From Myxococcales bacterium (GTDB lineage: Bacteria; Myxococcota_A; Polyangia; Polyangiales; Polyangiaceae): 49,330 nucleotides of DNA. Position 1 is the first letter of the stretch; each line of letters starts with the position of its first letter. The DNA lies in assembly GCA_025351875.1 (NCBI GenBank), contig JANXVA010000005.1, positions 1 through 49,330 of the forward strand, read 5' to 3'. A model generated the notes under the pieces. The model saw only the letters and a list, made by a program, of their open reading frames with translations. It was not told the DNA's origin and did not search any database. The position numbers and the translations under genes are program-made. This document shows positions 10,200 to 19,545 of this stretch, piece by piece.

Positions 10200-11408
10200 G
10201 TGATCGTCGAAGCGAGAGGATTCGTGCTTCGCCGCAACTGGCTTCCTGTCCTCGGGTGCCTCGCGCTCTTCGTCGCCGGTGTGGTCGCCGCGGGGACGGG
10301 AACCCCGTATGGCTCTCGAGCGCCGCTCGGCTACCTCGCCGCGTGGTTCGGGCTCACGTTCGGTCTGGTCTTTCTCGCGCGGAACGCGTTTCCGCGCGCG
10401 CACGGCTGCAGTCTTCGTGCGACCGAGGCTGGGCTCACGGTCGAGGGCGCCGGGGAAATCCGTAGCGAAGACATCCTCGAGATCAAGGTCGTGCCGCGGC
10501 CGGTGGCGCTCGCGCTCGTCGAGCTCACGCTCCGCGGCCCCGGCCCGAAGAAGCTCACGCTGCGCACGCGCGAGTACGACGCGCGCATGCTGGTCGAGCT
10601 CTTTGGTATGCGACGCACCCGCTTTCGCCTGACGGTTCCCTACTGGAAGCGCTACCTCGGCTCGTTCGTCGCGCTGAACGGGCTGCTCGTCGTCTCGTCG
10701 CTCTTCGGGTCGGGCGGCATCGACACGTTGCTCCTGGCGCTTCCGGGGTGCGTCATCTACGCGGCCCTCATCACCTGGCTCATCGGCTACGTCCGCGGGA
10801 GCCTCGTCATCGGTGCCGACGGCTTCACGACGCGATGGCTCTTTCGCGAGCGTTTCACGGCGTTTCGTGACGTCGCCGCGGTGCGCGCGGAGACACGGAT
10901 CGGAGGCGTGGCGGATACGATGATCGATCTCGCCTCGGGCCGAAAGGTCCGGCTCCGCACAGTCGAAGCGCCGAACAACGAGCAGGAGCGCGGCACAGAG
11001 GGGCGAGCGATGCTGGCGCACGTTCAGGAGGCGTTCACGCGATCGTCACGGCTCGTGGATGCGAGCGTCGACGTCCCCGCGCTGGTGCAGCGAGGAGAAC
11101 GCTCGGCGAGCGAGTGGCTCTCCAGCATCGACGCGCTCGTGCGCGGCGGCGGTTCGCGTTATCGCGTCGCAGCGGTGTCGAGCGAGATGCTCTCCGAGGT
11201 CGTGACCGACCCGAGGGCGGCCGTCGAGTCGCGGGTCGGCGCCGCGGCGGCGCTCATTCGAATGGGCGACGATTCGTGGCGGGCACGCCTGCGCGTCGCC
11301 GCCGAGGCAAGCGCGGAGTCGGACCTCCGAGACACGCTGCTCGCGCTCTCCGACGCGCGTGACGACGAGACAGCGGAGAAGGCGCTCGGGCTGCTGAAGC
11401 GACGCTGA
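10200..11408 (+). CDS. Membrane protein of unknown function (TM plus PH-like domains)
   Basis: GTG start 10200: VIVEARGFVLRRNWLPVLGCLALFVAGVVAAG...; hydrophobic segments; helical C-terminal repeats. Confidence 0.7.
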   Translation: MIVEARGFVLRRNWLPVLGCLALFVAGVVAAGTGTPYGSRAPLGYLAAWFGLTFGLVFLARNAFPRAHGCSLRATEAGLTVEGAGEIRSEDILEIKVVPRPVALALVELTLRGPGPKKLTLRTREYDARMLVELFGMRRTRFRLTVPYWKRYLGSFVALNGLLVVSSLFGSGGIDTLLLALPGCVIYAALITWLIGYVRGSLVIGADGFTTRWLFRERFTAFRDVAAVRAETRIGGVADTMIDLASGRKVRLRTVEAPNNEQERGTEGRAMLAHVQEAFTRSSRLVDASVDVPALVQRGERSASEWLSSIDALVRGGGSRYRVAAVSSEMLSEVVTDPRAAVESRVGAAAALIRMGDDSWRARLRVAAEASAESDLRDTLLALSDARDDETAEKALGLLKRR

Positions 11409-11469
11409 ACGACGGCGCGCGAGCGTCGGGCTCCCGGCGCGGGGCTCCCAATGCTATCTCGCTGGGCCC

Positions 11470-14400
11470 ATGCCCGGCGACGCCGACCCGCCCGCGAGCG
11501 CGCACGAGCGCGAGACCTCGGCGGTGACCTTTCCCCCCGAGCTGCCCATCTCGTCGCGCGTCGCTGACATCGCGACGGCGATCGACGGGCACCAGGTGGT
11601 CATCGTCGCGGGCGCGACCGGCTCCGGCAAGACGACGCAGCTGCCGAAGATCGCCCTCGCGATGGGACGCGGGCTCGAGAAGATCATCGGCGTCACGCAG
11701 CCCCGGCGCATCGCGGCGACGAGCGTCGCCGCGCGCGTCGCGAGCGAGCTCGGCACGCCGCTCGGGAGCGACGTCGGCTATCAGGTCCGCTTCGACGACC
11801 GCACGTCGCCCGCGACGTACGTGAAGTTCATGACGGACGGCATCCTGCTCGCCGAGATCCAGGGCGACCGGCTGCTGCGCCGTTACGACACGCTCATCAT
11901 CGACGAGGCGCACGAGCGGAGCCTCACCATCGATTTCTTGCTCGGTTGGTTGAAGCGCATCCTCCCGGAGCGGCCCGACCTCAAGGTGATCGTCAGCTCC
12001 GCGACGATCGAGACCGAGCGCTTCTCGGAGTTCTTCGGGGGCGCACCCGTCGTCCAGGTCGAGGGCCGCACGTTCCCGGTCGACGTGCTCTACGAGCCGC
12101 CCGCCGACGACGTCGACGGTCCCGAGGCGGTCGCCGACGCCGTCGCGAACGTGACCTCGCTCGATCCGCGCGGAGACATCCTCGTGTTCTTGCCCGGCGA
12201 GCGCGAGATCCGCGAGACGGAGCAGGAGCTGCTCTCGCGCAACCTCCGCCACACGGTCATCCAGCCCCTCTATGCGCGCCTCTCGGCCGGAGATCAGGCG
12301 AAGGTGTTCACGAGCATCCCGCAGCGTCGCGTCATCCTCGCCACCAACGTCGCCGAGACGTCGATCACGATCCCGGGCATCGTCTACGTCGTCGATGCGG
12401 GCGTCGCGCGACTCTCCCGGTACGACCCACGCTCGGGGACCACACGCCTCCAGATCGAGGGGATCTCCCAGGCGAGCGCCGAGCAGCGGAAGGGTCGCTG
12501 CGGGCGCGTGCGCGACGGTATTTGCGTGCGCCTCTACGACGAGGCGAGCTTCGCAGCGCGCCCTGCGTTCACGGATCCCGAGATCAAGCGGACAGGGCTC
12601 GCGGGCGTCATCCTGCGAATGAAGTCGCTCGGCCTCGGTGACGTCGAGGAGTTTCCGTTCCTCGACCCGCCGCAGTCGAAGGCGATCGCCGAGGGCTATC
12701 GTGTCCTCGAGGAGCTCGGCGCGCTCGGTGAGGACCGCGAGCTCACGGCGCTCGGGCGTCGCCTCGCGCGGTTCCCGGTCGACCCGCGTATCGGGCGCAT
12801 GATCCTCGCCGGAGCCGAGCTCGGCTGCCTGCGCCAGGTGCTCGTCGTTGCCGCCGCGCTCAACGTCCAGGATCCCCGTGAGCGGCCGCGCGAGCAGCAG
12901 CAGAAGGCCGACGATCTCCACCGGCGCTTCCGCGACGAGCGCTCCGACTTCATCGGCATCCTCCGGCTGTGGGAGTTCGCCAAGGAGGCCGAGCGCAAGG
13001 GAACGGGCAACCTTCGGCGGACCTGCAAGGAGAGCTTCCTCTCCTTCATGCGCGTCCGCGAGTGGGGCGAGGTCCATCGCCAGCTCGAGGAGATCGTTCG
13101 CGAGCTCAAGCTCGAGACCACGGCGGGGAAGGGGGGTGACGACGTGCTCCACCGCGCGCTCCTCACCGGTCTCCTCTCGAAGATCGGGACGTGGCGTCCC
13201 GAGCCTCGCATCTACGTCGGGGCGAAGCAGACCAAGTTCGCGATTCACCCGTCGTCGGCGCTCGCGCGCAAGCCGCCGGCGTGGCTCATGGCGTTCGAGC
13301 TCGTCGAGACGACGCAGCTGTTCGCGCGCACCGCCGCGAAGATCGAGCCCGAGTGGCTGATCGAGGCGGCGCCCCATCTCCTGAAGCACAGCTACTCCGA
13401 GCCTCACTGGTCGGAGACGTCGGCGCGCGCTTCGATCAAGGAGCACACGACCCTGTTCGGGCTGTCGATCTCGCGCGACAAGAGCGTTGATTACGCCACC
13501 GTCTCTCCGGAGCTCGCGCGGCTCATGTTCCTCGATCACGCGCTCGTGCGCGGCGAGTACAAGACGCGCGGGTCGTTTCACCAGAGGAACCGCGCGCTCC
13601 TCGAGGAGGTGGCACGCCTTCGTGACAAGGCGCGCCGCAGCGACATGCTCGCGGACGACGACGCGCTGCTGGCGTTCTTCGACAAGCGCGTCCCGGCCGA
13701 GGTGGTCAATGGCAAGACCTTCGAGGAGTGGCGCGAGAAGGCCGATCCAGCCGCGCTGCTCCTCTCCCTGGACGACGTGCTCACCGGAGAGCGTCGCCTC
13801 GTCGCCGCCGACTTCCCGGATTCGATTCAGTTGCATGGTGCAACCATTCCGGTGACGTATCGCTTCGACCCCTCGGCCGAGGACGACGGGATCACGCTCA
13901 CGGTGCCGCTCGTGCTCTTGCCGCAGCTCGACCCGGGCGAGCTCGACTGGACGATTCCCGGTTGGCACGCGGAGAAGATCGCGGCGCTACTCTACGAGCT
14001 GCCGCGCGCGCTGCGCCGCGAGCTCGGCGACGGCGAGATCCCCGAGCTTGCGCGGACGCTCGCGCGAGCGCTCACCCCGTTCCAGGGGCCGATGATTCCG
14101 GCGCTGGCGCGCGCGGTGACCGAGCTGACCGGCGTGCGCGTGGACGACACCTCGTTCCGTCCCGATGCAGTGGCGGCCTACCTGAGGCTCACGTGCCGGC
14201 TCGTCGACGAGAGCGGCAAGGTCGTCGCGCAGAGCCGTGAGACGGGTGATCTCCTGAGTCAGCATGGCGCGCGCGCGCGGGCGGCGTGGAAGAGCACGGC
14301 GCCGACGCCGGCGTGGGAGAAGAAGGGGCTCACGAGCTGGGACTTCGGCGAGCTGCCGGCATTCGTCGTGAGGCCGGTGTCGGGCACCGAGGTTCGCAGC

Positions 14401-15180
14401 TACCCGGCGCTCGTCGATCGAGGGACGTCCGTCGATCTCGTCCTCGTGGAGTCGTCCGCGGCGGCGGAGATCGCGCTCCGGGCGGGCGTACGGCGCCTCT
14501 TGATGCTCGCGGCGCGCTCGGCGATCTCGGCGGTCGCCCCGCGCATCCCGCCGGCATTCGCGCGGCCGAACGGCACTCCGCTCACGCGCGCGGAGACCGA
14601 TGCGTTCCGCGCGAGGGTGCTCGCGCGGATCGTGGACGCTGCGTTCGGGCTGACGGTGGATGTTCCGCTGCCGCGCACCAAGCCCGCGTTCGACCAGCTC
14701 GTGAATGCGGGTACGCCGCGGGTGGCTACGGCTTTTCGGCTCTTTGCGGAGGCGATCGCGCCGGTCGCGAAGGAGCTCGACGGCCTTCTCGCGGCGCTGC
14801 GGACCGCGTCGAAGCATCCGAGCGGGCGCGCGACGCTGGTCGACATCCAGGCGCAGCTGGAGCACCTGTTCCCGGCAGAGCTGATGGAGCGGGTGCCACT
14901 CCATCAGCTCGAACACTTTCCGCGCTACCTACGCGCGGCGAAGGCCCGGCTCGGGCGTGCGGTCAGCGACCCGCGGAAGGACATGGACAAGCTCGCGCCC
15001 TTCACGACGCTCTGGAGCACGTTTCTCGCACGGCGCACCACCGCGCGCGATCAGGGCGCGGCCGCTGAGCTGCGATGGGCGTTCGAAGAGCTACGCGTCG
15101 CGATCTTCGCGCCCGAGCTGAAGACCGCGGGCAGCGTCTCGCTCCCGAAGATCGCGGCCGCGCTCTCGGCGTTGCGCTGA
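11470..15180 (+). CDS. hrpA: ATP-dependent RNA helicase HrpA (DEAH-box)
   Basis: GATGSGKTTQLPKIAL, DEAH, SAT, TNVAETSITIPGIVYVVDAG, QRKGRCGR; 1236 aa with HrpA-like C-terminal region. Confidence 0.95.
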   Translation: MPGDADPPASAHERETSAVTFPPELPISSRVADIATAIDGHQVVIVAGATGSGKTTQLPKIALAMGRGLEKIIGVTQPRRIAATSVAARVASELGTPLGSDVGYQVRFDDRTSPATYVKFMTDGILLAEIQGDRLLRRYDTLIIDEAHERSLTIDFLLGWLKRILPERPDLKVIVSSATIETERFSEFFGGAPVVQVEGRTFPVDVLYEPPADDVDGPEAVADAVANVTSLDPRGDILVFLPGEREIRETEQELLSRNLRHTVIQPLYARLSAGDQAKVFTSIPQRRVILATNVAETSITIPGIVYVVDAGVARLSRYDPRSGTTRLQIEGISQASAEQRKGRCGRVRDGICVRLYDEASFAARPAFTDPEIKRTGLAGVILRMKSLGLGDVEEFPFLDPPQSKAIAEGYRVLEELGALGEDRELTALGRRLARFPVDPRIGRMILAGAELGCLRQVLVVAAALNVQDPRERPREQQQKADDLHRRFRDERSDFIGILRLWEFAKEAERKGTGNLRRTCKESFLSFMRVREWGEVHRQLEEIVRELKLETTAGKGGDDVLHRALLTGLLSKIGTWRPEPRIYVGAKQTKFAIHPSSALARKPPAWLMAFELVETTQLFARTAAKIEPEWLIEAAPHLLKHSYSEPHWSETSARASIKEHTTLFGLSISRDKSVDYATVSPELARLMFLDHALVRGEYKTRGSFHQRNRALLEEVARLRDKARRSDMLADDDALLAFFDKRVPAEVVNGKTFEEWREKADPAALLLSLDDVLTGERRLVAADFPDSIQLHGATIPVTYRFDPSAEDDGITLTVPLVLLPQLDPGELDWTIPGWHAEKIAALLYELPRALRRELGDGEIPELARTLARALTPFQGPMIPALARAVTELTGVRVDDTSFRPDAVAAYLRLTCRLVDESGKVVAQSRETGDLLSQHGARARAAWKSTAPTPAWEKKGLTSWDFGELPAFVVRPVSGTEVRSYPALVDRGTSVDLVLVESSAAAEIALRAGVRRLLMLAARSAISAVAPRIPPAFARPNGTPLTRAETDAFRARVLARIVDAAFGLTVDVPLPRTKPAFDQLVNAGTPRVATAFRLFAEAIAPVAKELDGLLAALRTASKHPSGRATLVDIQAQLEHLFPAELMERVPLHQLEHFPRYLRAAKARLGRAVSDPRKDMDKLAPFTTLWSTFLARRTTARDQGAAAELRWAFEELRVAIFAPELKTAGSVSLPKIAAALSALR

Positions 15181-15183
15181 GCC

Positions 15184-15975
15184 TCAGCTCGCCTGTGCGC
15201 CGCGCTTACGTGGCGCGCCGCTCGGCTTCTTCGCGGTGGGGCGCACGGGCGCTTGCGGCAGATCGTCGAAGGTCGCGAGGACGGCTTCGTAGCCACGCTT
15301 GACGTCGGCGTCGAAGAGCGTCTTCATCTTGGCGCCGAGGGTGCGCAGCTGATCGTTCGACATGGCCTTTCTCACCTTGGGGAAGAGGTCGTCCTCCTCT
15401 TCCTTGTGGTGGTTGACCATGAGCTCCTGGAGCGCCTTCACACGAGCCTTCAGGGACTCGTCGGTCGACCGAGTGGACAGCAAACGCTTGAGCGCGAAGC
15501 GGCCCATGGCGTGCTCCTCGAGCCCCTCGAGGATGACGTCGCTGTCGAGCTTGCGGACCGCGGGATAGAACAGCTCCTCCTCGATCGCGATGTGCGCCAC
15601 GAGGTTGTCGGCGACCTGACGGAGGAGTGAAGCGGTGCTGCCGTTCGCGGACTCCACCCCATCGAGGAGCTTCTCGACCTTCCGGTGATGAGAGATGAGG
15701 AGGTCGGTAGCGCGCGGTGCAGCTTCCGTGTCCGGGTGGGAGGTGACCGCGGACGCGAGGTCGCGGATCCGGTCCTCGGTCCCACGAGCCACGCTCGCTG
15801 CGAACGACGCCGTGGAGGCGAGCGCCGCGCCGACCTTCTCGAAGGTCGTCTTCGTCGCCTTCGTCGCCTTCGTCTGGCGCGTGGCCGAGACGCTCTTCGC
15901 GTTCGCCTTGGGCTTCGCGTTCGCCTTGGGCTTGGTGGCGGTCGTCTTCTTCGTCGGCATCTTGCTCGTTTTCAT
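15184..15975 (-). CDS. Hemerythrin HHE-domain protein with Lys/Ala-rich N-terminal tail
   Basis: MKTSKMPTKKTTATKPKANAKPKANAK...; LLISHHRKVEKLL, HIAIEEELFYPAV, EEHAMGRFALKRL, MVNHHKEEEDDLFP. Confidence 0.88.
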   Translation of the reverse strand: MKTSKMPTKKTTATKPKANAKPKANAKSVSATRQTKATKATKTTFEKVGAALASTASFAASVARGTEDRIRDLASAVTSHPDTEAAPRATDLLISHHRKVEKLLDGVESANGSTASLLRQVADNLVAHIAIEEELFYPAVRKLDSDVILEGLEEHAMGRFALKRLLSTRSTDESLKARVKALQELMVNHHKEEEDDLFPKVRKAMSNDQLRTLGAKMKTLFDADVKRGYEAVLATFDDLPQAPVRPTAKKPSGAPRKRGAQAS

Positions 15976-16023
15976 CGCGCGGTCCTTTTCAACTTCGTCC
16001 GTCCTGCGGAACCGCGCGTCAGT

Positions 16024-16039
16024 CGCAAGTCTTGCGCCA
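16024..16039 (-). promoter_or_regulatory. Putative sigma54 (-24/-12) promoter upstream of hemerythrin gene
   Basis: Minus strand TGGCGCAAGACTTGCG vs consensus TGGCACG-N4-TTGCW; GG-N10-GC spacing; about 50 nt upstream of ATG. Confidence 0.6.
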
Positions 16040-16196
16040 GTGGGCCGTGGGCTTTCAACCCGTGAATTTCGTTGATTGCCGGTGATTCCTCGACCGGAAT
16101 GCCACAGGCGTGTGCTCCGGCGCCACGGCTGTCTCGGGCCCACCCGCGCTCATGCCGAGGCGGAGCGCGCGAACACCGCGCGCTCCGCCGTCCGAG

Positions 16197-16691
16197 CTAT
16201 GTCGAGGGGGTGGCTGGGGCGGAGGCCGACGTGACCGCAGCGCCGCCTCGGCCCACCGCGTTCTCGTAGCCCTCCTTCACGGTCTTCTCGAAGAGCGTCT
16301 TCATCTCGGCGCAGAGCGCCTCGGACCGGTCGCCGAGCGCCTTCTCGGCACGCGGAAACATGTCCTCCTCTTCCTCCTCGACGTGGTGCTCGATGATCTC
16401 TTTCAGCGTCTTCACCTTCGCCTTGAAAGTTCGATCCGAAGGGTCCGTTTGCATGAGCCGCTTCAGCGCAAAGCGCGCCACTGCGTGCTCCTCGTAGCCC
16501 TCGAGCACGAGGTTCTCCTTCACTGCCAGAACGGCTGGGTAGAAGAGCTCCTGCTCGATGACCATGTGCGCGGCGAGGCTGTTGCCGAGCTTGTCGAGGA
16601 GCGCCTTGCTGTGGCCGTTCCCTTTCTCGAGACCCTTGAAGATCGCACTCACCTCGTCGTGCTGCCGCTTGAGCAGTTCTGTCGCTTTCAT
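16197..16691 (-). CDS. Hemerythrin HHE-domain protein
   Basis: MKATELLKRQHDEVSAIFKGLEKG...HMVIEQELFYPAV...EEHAVARFALKRL...IIEHHVEEEEEDMFP. Confidence 0.9.
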   Translation of the reverse strand: MKATELLKRQHDEVSAIFKGLEKGNGHSKALLDKLGNSLAAHMVIEQELFYPAVLAVKENLVLEGYEEHAVARFALKRLMQTDPSDRTFKAKVKTLKEIIEHHVEEEEEDMFPRAEKALGDRSEALCAEMKTLFEKTVKEGYENAVGRGGAAVTSASAPATPST

Positions 16692-16724
16692 CGTTCTTTG
16701 TCCTTGCTTCGAATGAGGGGTCGA

Positions 16725-17786
16725 TCAGACGGAGGGCGAGCTCGCGGGGCCGCTGCGCCCGTTGCTGTAGCCCCGGCTCGTCGGAGGGCCGTCCTTCTTC
16801 CCATCATCCTTGTCTGCCCCCGACGTGAGCTGACCGACCGCGGTTTCTGCCTTGTGCAGGGCCTCACCCGCCACGCCTTCGGCCTCCTTCATCAAGCGCT
16901 CCTTCGCAGCGCCCATCCACTGGTCCTCCGTCTCGGTGTGCGGCAGCGAAAGCGCGATCGCCGCGCCGACCGCGACGGCGACCGCACCGAGGGCGAGGGG
17001 GTTCGCGCGGAGCTGGCTCTCGATCCCGCGCTCTGCACGGATCACCTGACGGCCAGCACCGCGAAGCACGCGCTCGCCTCGAGCACGCGCGTCGTCGGCG
17101 AGCTGCGCCGCCGTATCGCGAGCACCGCCTGCCACCTCCGCGACGCGGTGGCCCGCGTCGTGGGCGAAGTGGCTCACCGAGTCTCCGACGTCGTGTGCGG
17201 CGCCCTTGAGACGACGCATCGGTCGCGCCGTCGACACCGAAGCGGTGTTGCTGCGGGCGCTGAAGATCAACCAGCCCAGCCCGACGCCGATGAGCGCGGC
17301 GGGGACCGGGTTCGCCTTGATCGTATCCATGACCGAGGTCCCGGCATCGGTGACCGACTCGCGTGCATCGTGAACCATGTGCTCTACCCTTCCAACGGTT
17401 GCTTCGCGGACCGCGATCCGCGCGTGGCTGATTTCATCCGAGACCATGTTGCGTGCGCCGGTGAGCTCACGACCGATGTCGTCTTTGAGCTGCACCTTCG
17501 CCTCCTTGTAGCCGTCGGCGAGCTGCTCTTTCGCCTCCTTGTAGCCGTCGGCGATCGAGCCCTTCAGCTCGGCGACCTTGCCTTCGAGGTTGTCGATGAC
17601 ACCGGAGGTGACGCTGTTGAGCTGCTCCTTGATGCGAGACGGGCTCAGGCGTTCCTCGATCTCGTTCACCGTGCGAGACATGTCGTCTCGCGTGCGCTCG
17701 ATGTCGACGCGGAGCGCCGCGGTGCCGTCGTTGAACCCGGGCGTCGTCTTCGGCGCCGTCATCGACTCATCTGCTCGCTTAACCAT
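16725..17786 (-). CDS. DUF3618-type membrane-associated coiled-coil protein
   Basis: ATG 17786: MVKRADESMTAPKT...ALRVDIERTRDDMSRTVNEIEERLSPSRIKEQL (DUF3618-like); 11-residue repeats; two hydrophobic segments. Confidence 0.8.
   Translation of the reverse strand: MVKRADESMTAPKTTPGFNDGTAALRVDIERTRDDMSRTVNEIEERLSPSRIKEQLNSVTSGVIDNLEGKVAELKGSIADGYKEAKEQLADGYKEAKVQLKDDIGRELTGARNMVSDEISHARIAVREATVGRVEHMVHDARESVTDAGTSVMDTIKANPVPAALIGVGLGWLIFSARSNTASVSTARPMRRLKGAAHDVGDSVSHFAHDAGHRVAEVAGGARDTAAQLADDARARGERVLRGAGRQVIRAERGIESQLRANPLALGAVAVAVGAAIALSLPHTETEDQWMGAAKERLMKEAEGVAGEALHKAETAVGQLTSGADKDDGKKDGPPTSRGYSNGRSGPASSPSV
17497..17554. repeat. 25-bp direct repeat at 33-bp period inside DUF3618 gene
   Basis: ttcgcctccttgtagccgtcggcga at 17497-17521 and 17530-17554; encodes ADGYKEAK-x3 twice. 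Confidence 0.85.
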
Positions 17787-18157
17787 CGCTTGTTCTCCTC
17801 GAGTGTTTCGATTGTCTGGCGCGGGGCTCCTTCGATGCCCTTGAGCGCGCGAATTCCCAGATTTGCGAGCACGGCGCCCGTGCCCGCGAGCATCACGCCC
17901 ACCACGAGCGCCGCCGCCCAGAGCGGCAAGAGCGTTCCGAGCGCGAGGATCAGCGCCGCCATCAAGGCCATGGCGCCGAGCATCGCGATCGCTCCGCCGG
18001 ATGCGACGACGGCCGCCTCGCGTCCTGCACTCTTCGCCTTGGCGGTCATCTCGACGCTCGCGAGCTGAACCTCCTTGCGGACGAGGGTGCCGGTCTCGCG
18101 TGCGAGCTCCGAGAAGAGCGCGCCGAGCGGCCTCGGTTCGGTCACCTGCTGCATCAC
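17759..18157 (-). CDS. Phage-holin-family / Holin-X-like membrane protein
   Basis: MMQQVTEPRPLGALFSELARETGTLVRKEVQLASVEM...two TM helices; overlaps neighbours at both ends. Confidence 0.8.
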   Translation of the reverse strand: MMQQVTEPRPLGALFSELARETGTLVRKEVQLASVEMTAKAKSAGREAAVVASGGAIAMLGAMALMAALILALGTLLPLWAAALVVGVMLAGTGAVLANLGIRALKGIEGAPRQTIETLEENKRWLSEQMSR

Positions 18158-18690
18158 GCGATTCCCGAGCTGCCGCCGCCGAAGCCGCTCTTGGGACGGT
18201 AGTCATCATCGGCGTACGAGCCGGCGTACGCGGCGTCGTGCAGGCCGCTGCCATTCGCCTGGCCGGCACCGGTAGTGCGATGCGCGGAGCTCTTCAGGAA
18301 GCGACCTCCGAGCAGGCCGAGCGCGAACGCGGCGCCGATGAAGAGCGCAGGCTCGCGCTTCGCGAACGACTCGACGTCGCGAACGACGTCACCGATCTGC
18401 TTGCCCTCGAAGAAGTCCGCGACCTTCTCGATACCGTCAGCCGCGCGGCCTGCGGCGTCACCAAGCGGACCGACGCCCTTGAGCTTGTCGCTCGTTTCGC
18501 GCATCGCGGTCGCGACGGTCGCCATGGTCTCGACGGCCTTGTCCTTGCGCGCCTCGAACTGCGTGCTCACTTGCTCGCGTGCCTGGTTGGCGACGTTGCT
18601 CGCGACATGGGTGACGGCCTGCTTGGCCTGATCGACGATCTTGGCGTCCTGATCCTTGGACGCCGGCAAACTCATGGTCGACTTGTTCAT
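18154..18690 (-). CDS. Envelope stress-type helical protein with one TM
   Basis: ATG 18690: MNKSTMSLPASKDQDAKIVDQAKQAVTHVASNVANQAREQ...FAKREPALFIGAAFALGLLGGRFLKSS. Confidence 0.78.
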   Translation of the reverse strand: MNKSTMSLPASKDQDAKIVDQAKQAVTHVASNVANQAREQVSTQFEARKDKAVETMATVATAMRETSDKLKGVGPLGDAAGRAADGIEKVADFFEGKQIGDVVRDVESFAKREPALFIGAAFALGLLGGRFLKSSAHRTTGAGQANGSGLHDAAYAGSYADDDYRPKSGFGGGSSGIA

Positions 18691-18735
18691 TGCGCTTCCT
18701 TCCGTTGCGTTGCTGGAGACCTGCCTTCTTCCGAA

Positions 18736-18751
18736 TGCGAAGGGCGTACCG
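18736..18751 (-). promoter_or_regulatory. Putative sigma54 (-24/-12) promoter
   Basis: Minus strand CGGTACGCCCTTCGCA; GG-N10-GC; about 46 nt upstream of ATG 18690; weaker than the others (3 mismatches). Confidence 0.4.
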
Positions 18752-18900
18752 TCGCGACGAAGTTCGCGAAGAGAGCAAAAAAATGCGAGCGATCGCGCAA
18801 GAGATGCGTGTAGTGCACATCGATCGCTACGTACACGAACGCACCCCTGACACAGCGCCGTGAGGCGAAACGAAGCATGCGCGGCCAGACAAAACGCAGA

Positions 18901-18932
18901 ACGCGGTGCCGATCCGGAGATCGACACCGCGT
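18901..18932 (-). terminator. Rho-independent-like terminator downstream of glycine-zipper stress gene
   Basis: ACGCGGTG-CC-GATC-CGGA-GATC-GA-CACCGCGT hairpin; on the minus strand followed by TCTGCGTTTTGTC; 28 nt after stop at 18960. Confidence 0.7.
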
Positions 18933-18959
18933 CCATTGAAGCGCGAGCAGAGAGGTCGC

Positions 18960-19511
18960 TCAGACCGTGCTGCGCGGCGGCTCCTTCGAGCTGTTCGGAA
19001 CGCTCGCCTCGGTCGTCGCGCAGATGTCCTGCGCGGAGCCGTTCTTGAAGATCGTCTCCGCGCGCTTCTGCTCGTCGCTGTTCTCGCTGTGGACGGAGAT
19101 GAGGATGTTGCCCCCCTTGATCTTGCCCTCGTAGCGCTTGGCCTCGATCTCGGGGATCCCCATTCCGACGAGAGCGCCGGTGACGCCGCCAACGGTGGCT
19201 CCGGCGGCCGCGCCGCTCAGCGCCGCCAGCAGCGGGCCGGCCGCGATGAAGGGACCGAAGCCCGGAATGGCGAGCGCGCCGATCCCGGCGAGGAGCCCGA
19301 GTGTTCCGCCGAGGACACCGCCGGCGCCCGCACCCGCGACGGCGCCTTCGGGGGCCTTCGTGTTGTGCTCGTGAGCGAAGTCCTTGGTGCCGTCCTTGTT
19401 GGGGAACAGCACGGAGATGTCGTTGTTCGAGAATCCGGCGGCCTGGAGCTGGCCCACGATCATCTCAGCCGCGCTGCGGCTCTGCACGATGCACATGACT
19501 GCTTTCTTCAT
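18960..19511 (-). CDS. General-stress-like protein with glycine-zipper membrane region
   Basis: MKKAVMCIVQSRSAAEMIVGQLQAAGFSNNDISVLFPN...GAVAGAGAGGVLGGTLGLLAGIGALAIPGFGPFIAAGP. Confidence 0.8.
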   Translation of the reverse strand: MKKAVMCIVQSRSAAEMIVGQLQAAGFSNNDISVLFPNKDGTKDFAHEHNTKAPEGAVAGAGAGGVLGGTLGLLAGIGALAIPGFGPFIAAGPLLAALSGAAAGATVGGVTGALVGMGIPEIEAKRYEGKIKGGNILISVHSENSDEQKRAETIFKNGSAQDICATTEASVPNSSKEPPRSTV

Positions 19512-19545
19512 TTTACTTTTCCTTCGTTGGAGACGATCGACTGCT

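Noticed and set aside
11254-13968. 904-aa antisense ORF across hrpA
   Set aside because: Shadow ORF with no recognisable domain; hrpA on + strand is unambiguous.
17759-18157. Phage holin-like gene as evidence of a prophage
   Set aside because: No phage structural, lysis or integrase genes nearby; this family is common in non-phage envelope-stress operons.
18780-18835. GCGATCG...CGATCGC and CGTGTA...TACACG inverted repeats
   Set aside because: Short arms with long spacers; likely chance, though they lie upstream of a stress operon.
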